A stretch of DNA of 64,000 nt from Prochilodus magdalenae (Eukaryota; Chordata; Actinopteri; Characiformes; Prochilodontidae): the NCBI GenBank assembly GCA_024036415.1, contig JAMWET010005005.1:1-64000 (forward strand), read 5' to 3'. This document shows positions 63,275 to 64,000 of this stretch, piece by piece; the first letter of the stretch is position 1, and each line of letters opens with the position of its first letter. The notes below the pieces were generated by a model that made no database searches, was not told where the DNA came from, and saw only the letters and a program-made list of their open reading frames with translations. A program made the position numbers and the translations under genes.

Positions 63275-63807
63275 ACAGGGGTTGGACAATGAAACTGAAA
63301 CACCTGGTTTTAGACCACAACCATTTATTAGTATGGTGTAGGGCCTCCTTTCGAGGCCAATACAGCGTCAGTTCGTCTTGGGAATGACATATACTGCGTC
63401 CTGCACAGTGGTCAGAGGGATTTTAAACCATTCTTCTTGCAGGATAGTGGCCAGGTCACTACGTGATGCTGGTGGAGGTTCGTTCTTCTTGGTGGTATGC
63501 TGACATTACCCTGGATACCGTGGCTCTTGATACATCACAAAGACTTGCTGTCTTGGTCACAGATGCGCCAGCAAGACGTGCACCAACAGTTTGTCCTCTT
63601 TTGAACTCTGGTATGTCCCATAATGTTGTGTGCATTGCAGTATTTTGAGCAGAACTGTGCTCTTACCTGCTAACTGAACCTTCACACTCTGCTCTTACTG
63701 GTGCAATGTGCAGTTAATGAAGATTGGCCACCAGGCTGGTCCAATTTAGCCATGAGACCTCCCACACTCAAATGACAGGTGTTTCAGTTTCATTGTCCAA
63801 CCCCTGT
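63275..63807 (-). mobile_element. Tc1-like deletion derivative, copy 2
   Basis: The same ACAGGGGTTGGACAATGAAA termini as 31041-31550 but inverted inside: the minus strand carries the helix-turn-helix region (TASLCDVSRATVSRV type sequence at about 63510-63570). Slightly longer than copy 1, with an extra stretch (63380-63480) corresponding to more of the transposase. No catalytic domain. Confidence 0.88.
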
Positions 63808-63889
63808 ATATCGGTAGGTATATTGTTAGGTCCATGTATAAATGTGAACACTGGGACAATTATAATGAAATGAAAACTAAAGTGTCTCG

Positions 63890-63922
63890 TTTTTTTTTGT
63901 TTTTTTTTTGGGGGGGGGGGGC
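63890..63922. repeat. Poly-T / poly-G homopolymer run
   Basis: Runs of T followed by about thirteen G. Such runs are error-prone in sequencing, so the exact length should not be trusted. Confidence 0.85.
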
Positions 63923-64000
63923 CCAACCAACAATTGCCTTATAATTACCTTTAGTGTTCTTTTAGATGAATTTCTGCTCCAATCTATCTACCTTACTGCC

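Larger units (their letters stand above)
58724..64000. other. Probable ferry3 intron/upstream sequence, repeat-rich
   Basis: No coding exon was recognised on either strand. If the ferry3 N-terminal exons lie to the right of 64000, all of this is intronic. Content is listed separately: nested duplications (59.5-60.4 kb), two MITE copies, a LINE-like end with (TCTG)n, and a Tc1-like element. A poly-T/poly-G run at 63890-63922 may be an assembly-sensitive homopolymer. The stretches 58724-59510 and 61410-63270 show nothing further I can name. Confidence 0.5.

Noticed and set aside
58724..64000. Search for ferry3 N-terminal exons, for example the minus-strand frames at 61608-62027 and 62330-62557
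   Set aside because: None has splice sites in suitable phase together with recognisable similarity; they are AT-rich chance frames.

Overview
The window reads as nuclear DNA of a ray-finned fish, probably an ostariophysan (characin/catfish-like). It has small exons with GT/AG splice sites, long AT-rich non-coding stretches, many microsatellites, tRNA-derived SINEs, and Tc1-like, hAT-like and MITE families typical of teleost genomes. There are no bacterial-type genes, no CRISPR array and no viral genome.

Only two protein-coding genes can be supported, both on the minus strand. At the left, 6402-6577 is the first coding exon of an SLC45-family transporter, best matching slc45a3 (prostein). The rest of that gene should lie left of base 1. 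At the right, 46135-58723 carries eleven exons of ferry3 (human FERRY3/C12orf4, a subunit of the FERRY complex that links Rab5 early endosomes to mRNA). The exons join in frame to 443 residues plus a stop codon. About 110 N-terminal residues, by comparison with human, were not found and probably lie beyond the right edge. One ferry3 intron has a GC instead of a GT donor.

About 39.5 kb between the two genes (6578-46134) has no recognisable coding exon. It holds a CpG-rich, promoter-like block (about 33.5-34.4 kb) with a good minus-strand splice donor, which may be the distant first exon of slc45a3. It also holds a ~57-bp-period minisatellite (34.5-36.24 kb), two copies of a hAT-like element in opposite orientations, several copies of a MITE whose ends read TATCGTCGCTGTCC, Tc1-like remnants, SINEs, LINE-like tails, a ~0.96-kb polypyrimidine tract and a long (TG)n tract. 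Nearly all longer open frames outside the exons are low-complexity or repeat artefacts.

I did not find a new molecular system. The items most worth checking are the GC-AG intron of ferry3, the minisatellite with a single related unit in the nearby CpG-rich block, the candidate slc45a3 promoter, and the nested duplications at 59.5-60.4 kb and 39.9-41.9 kb. Family assignments come from recalled protein and repeat families and were not searched against a database.
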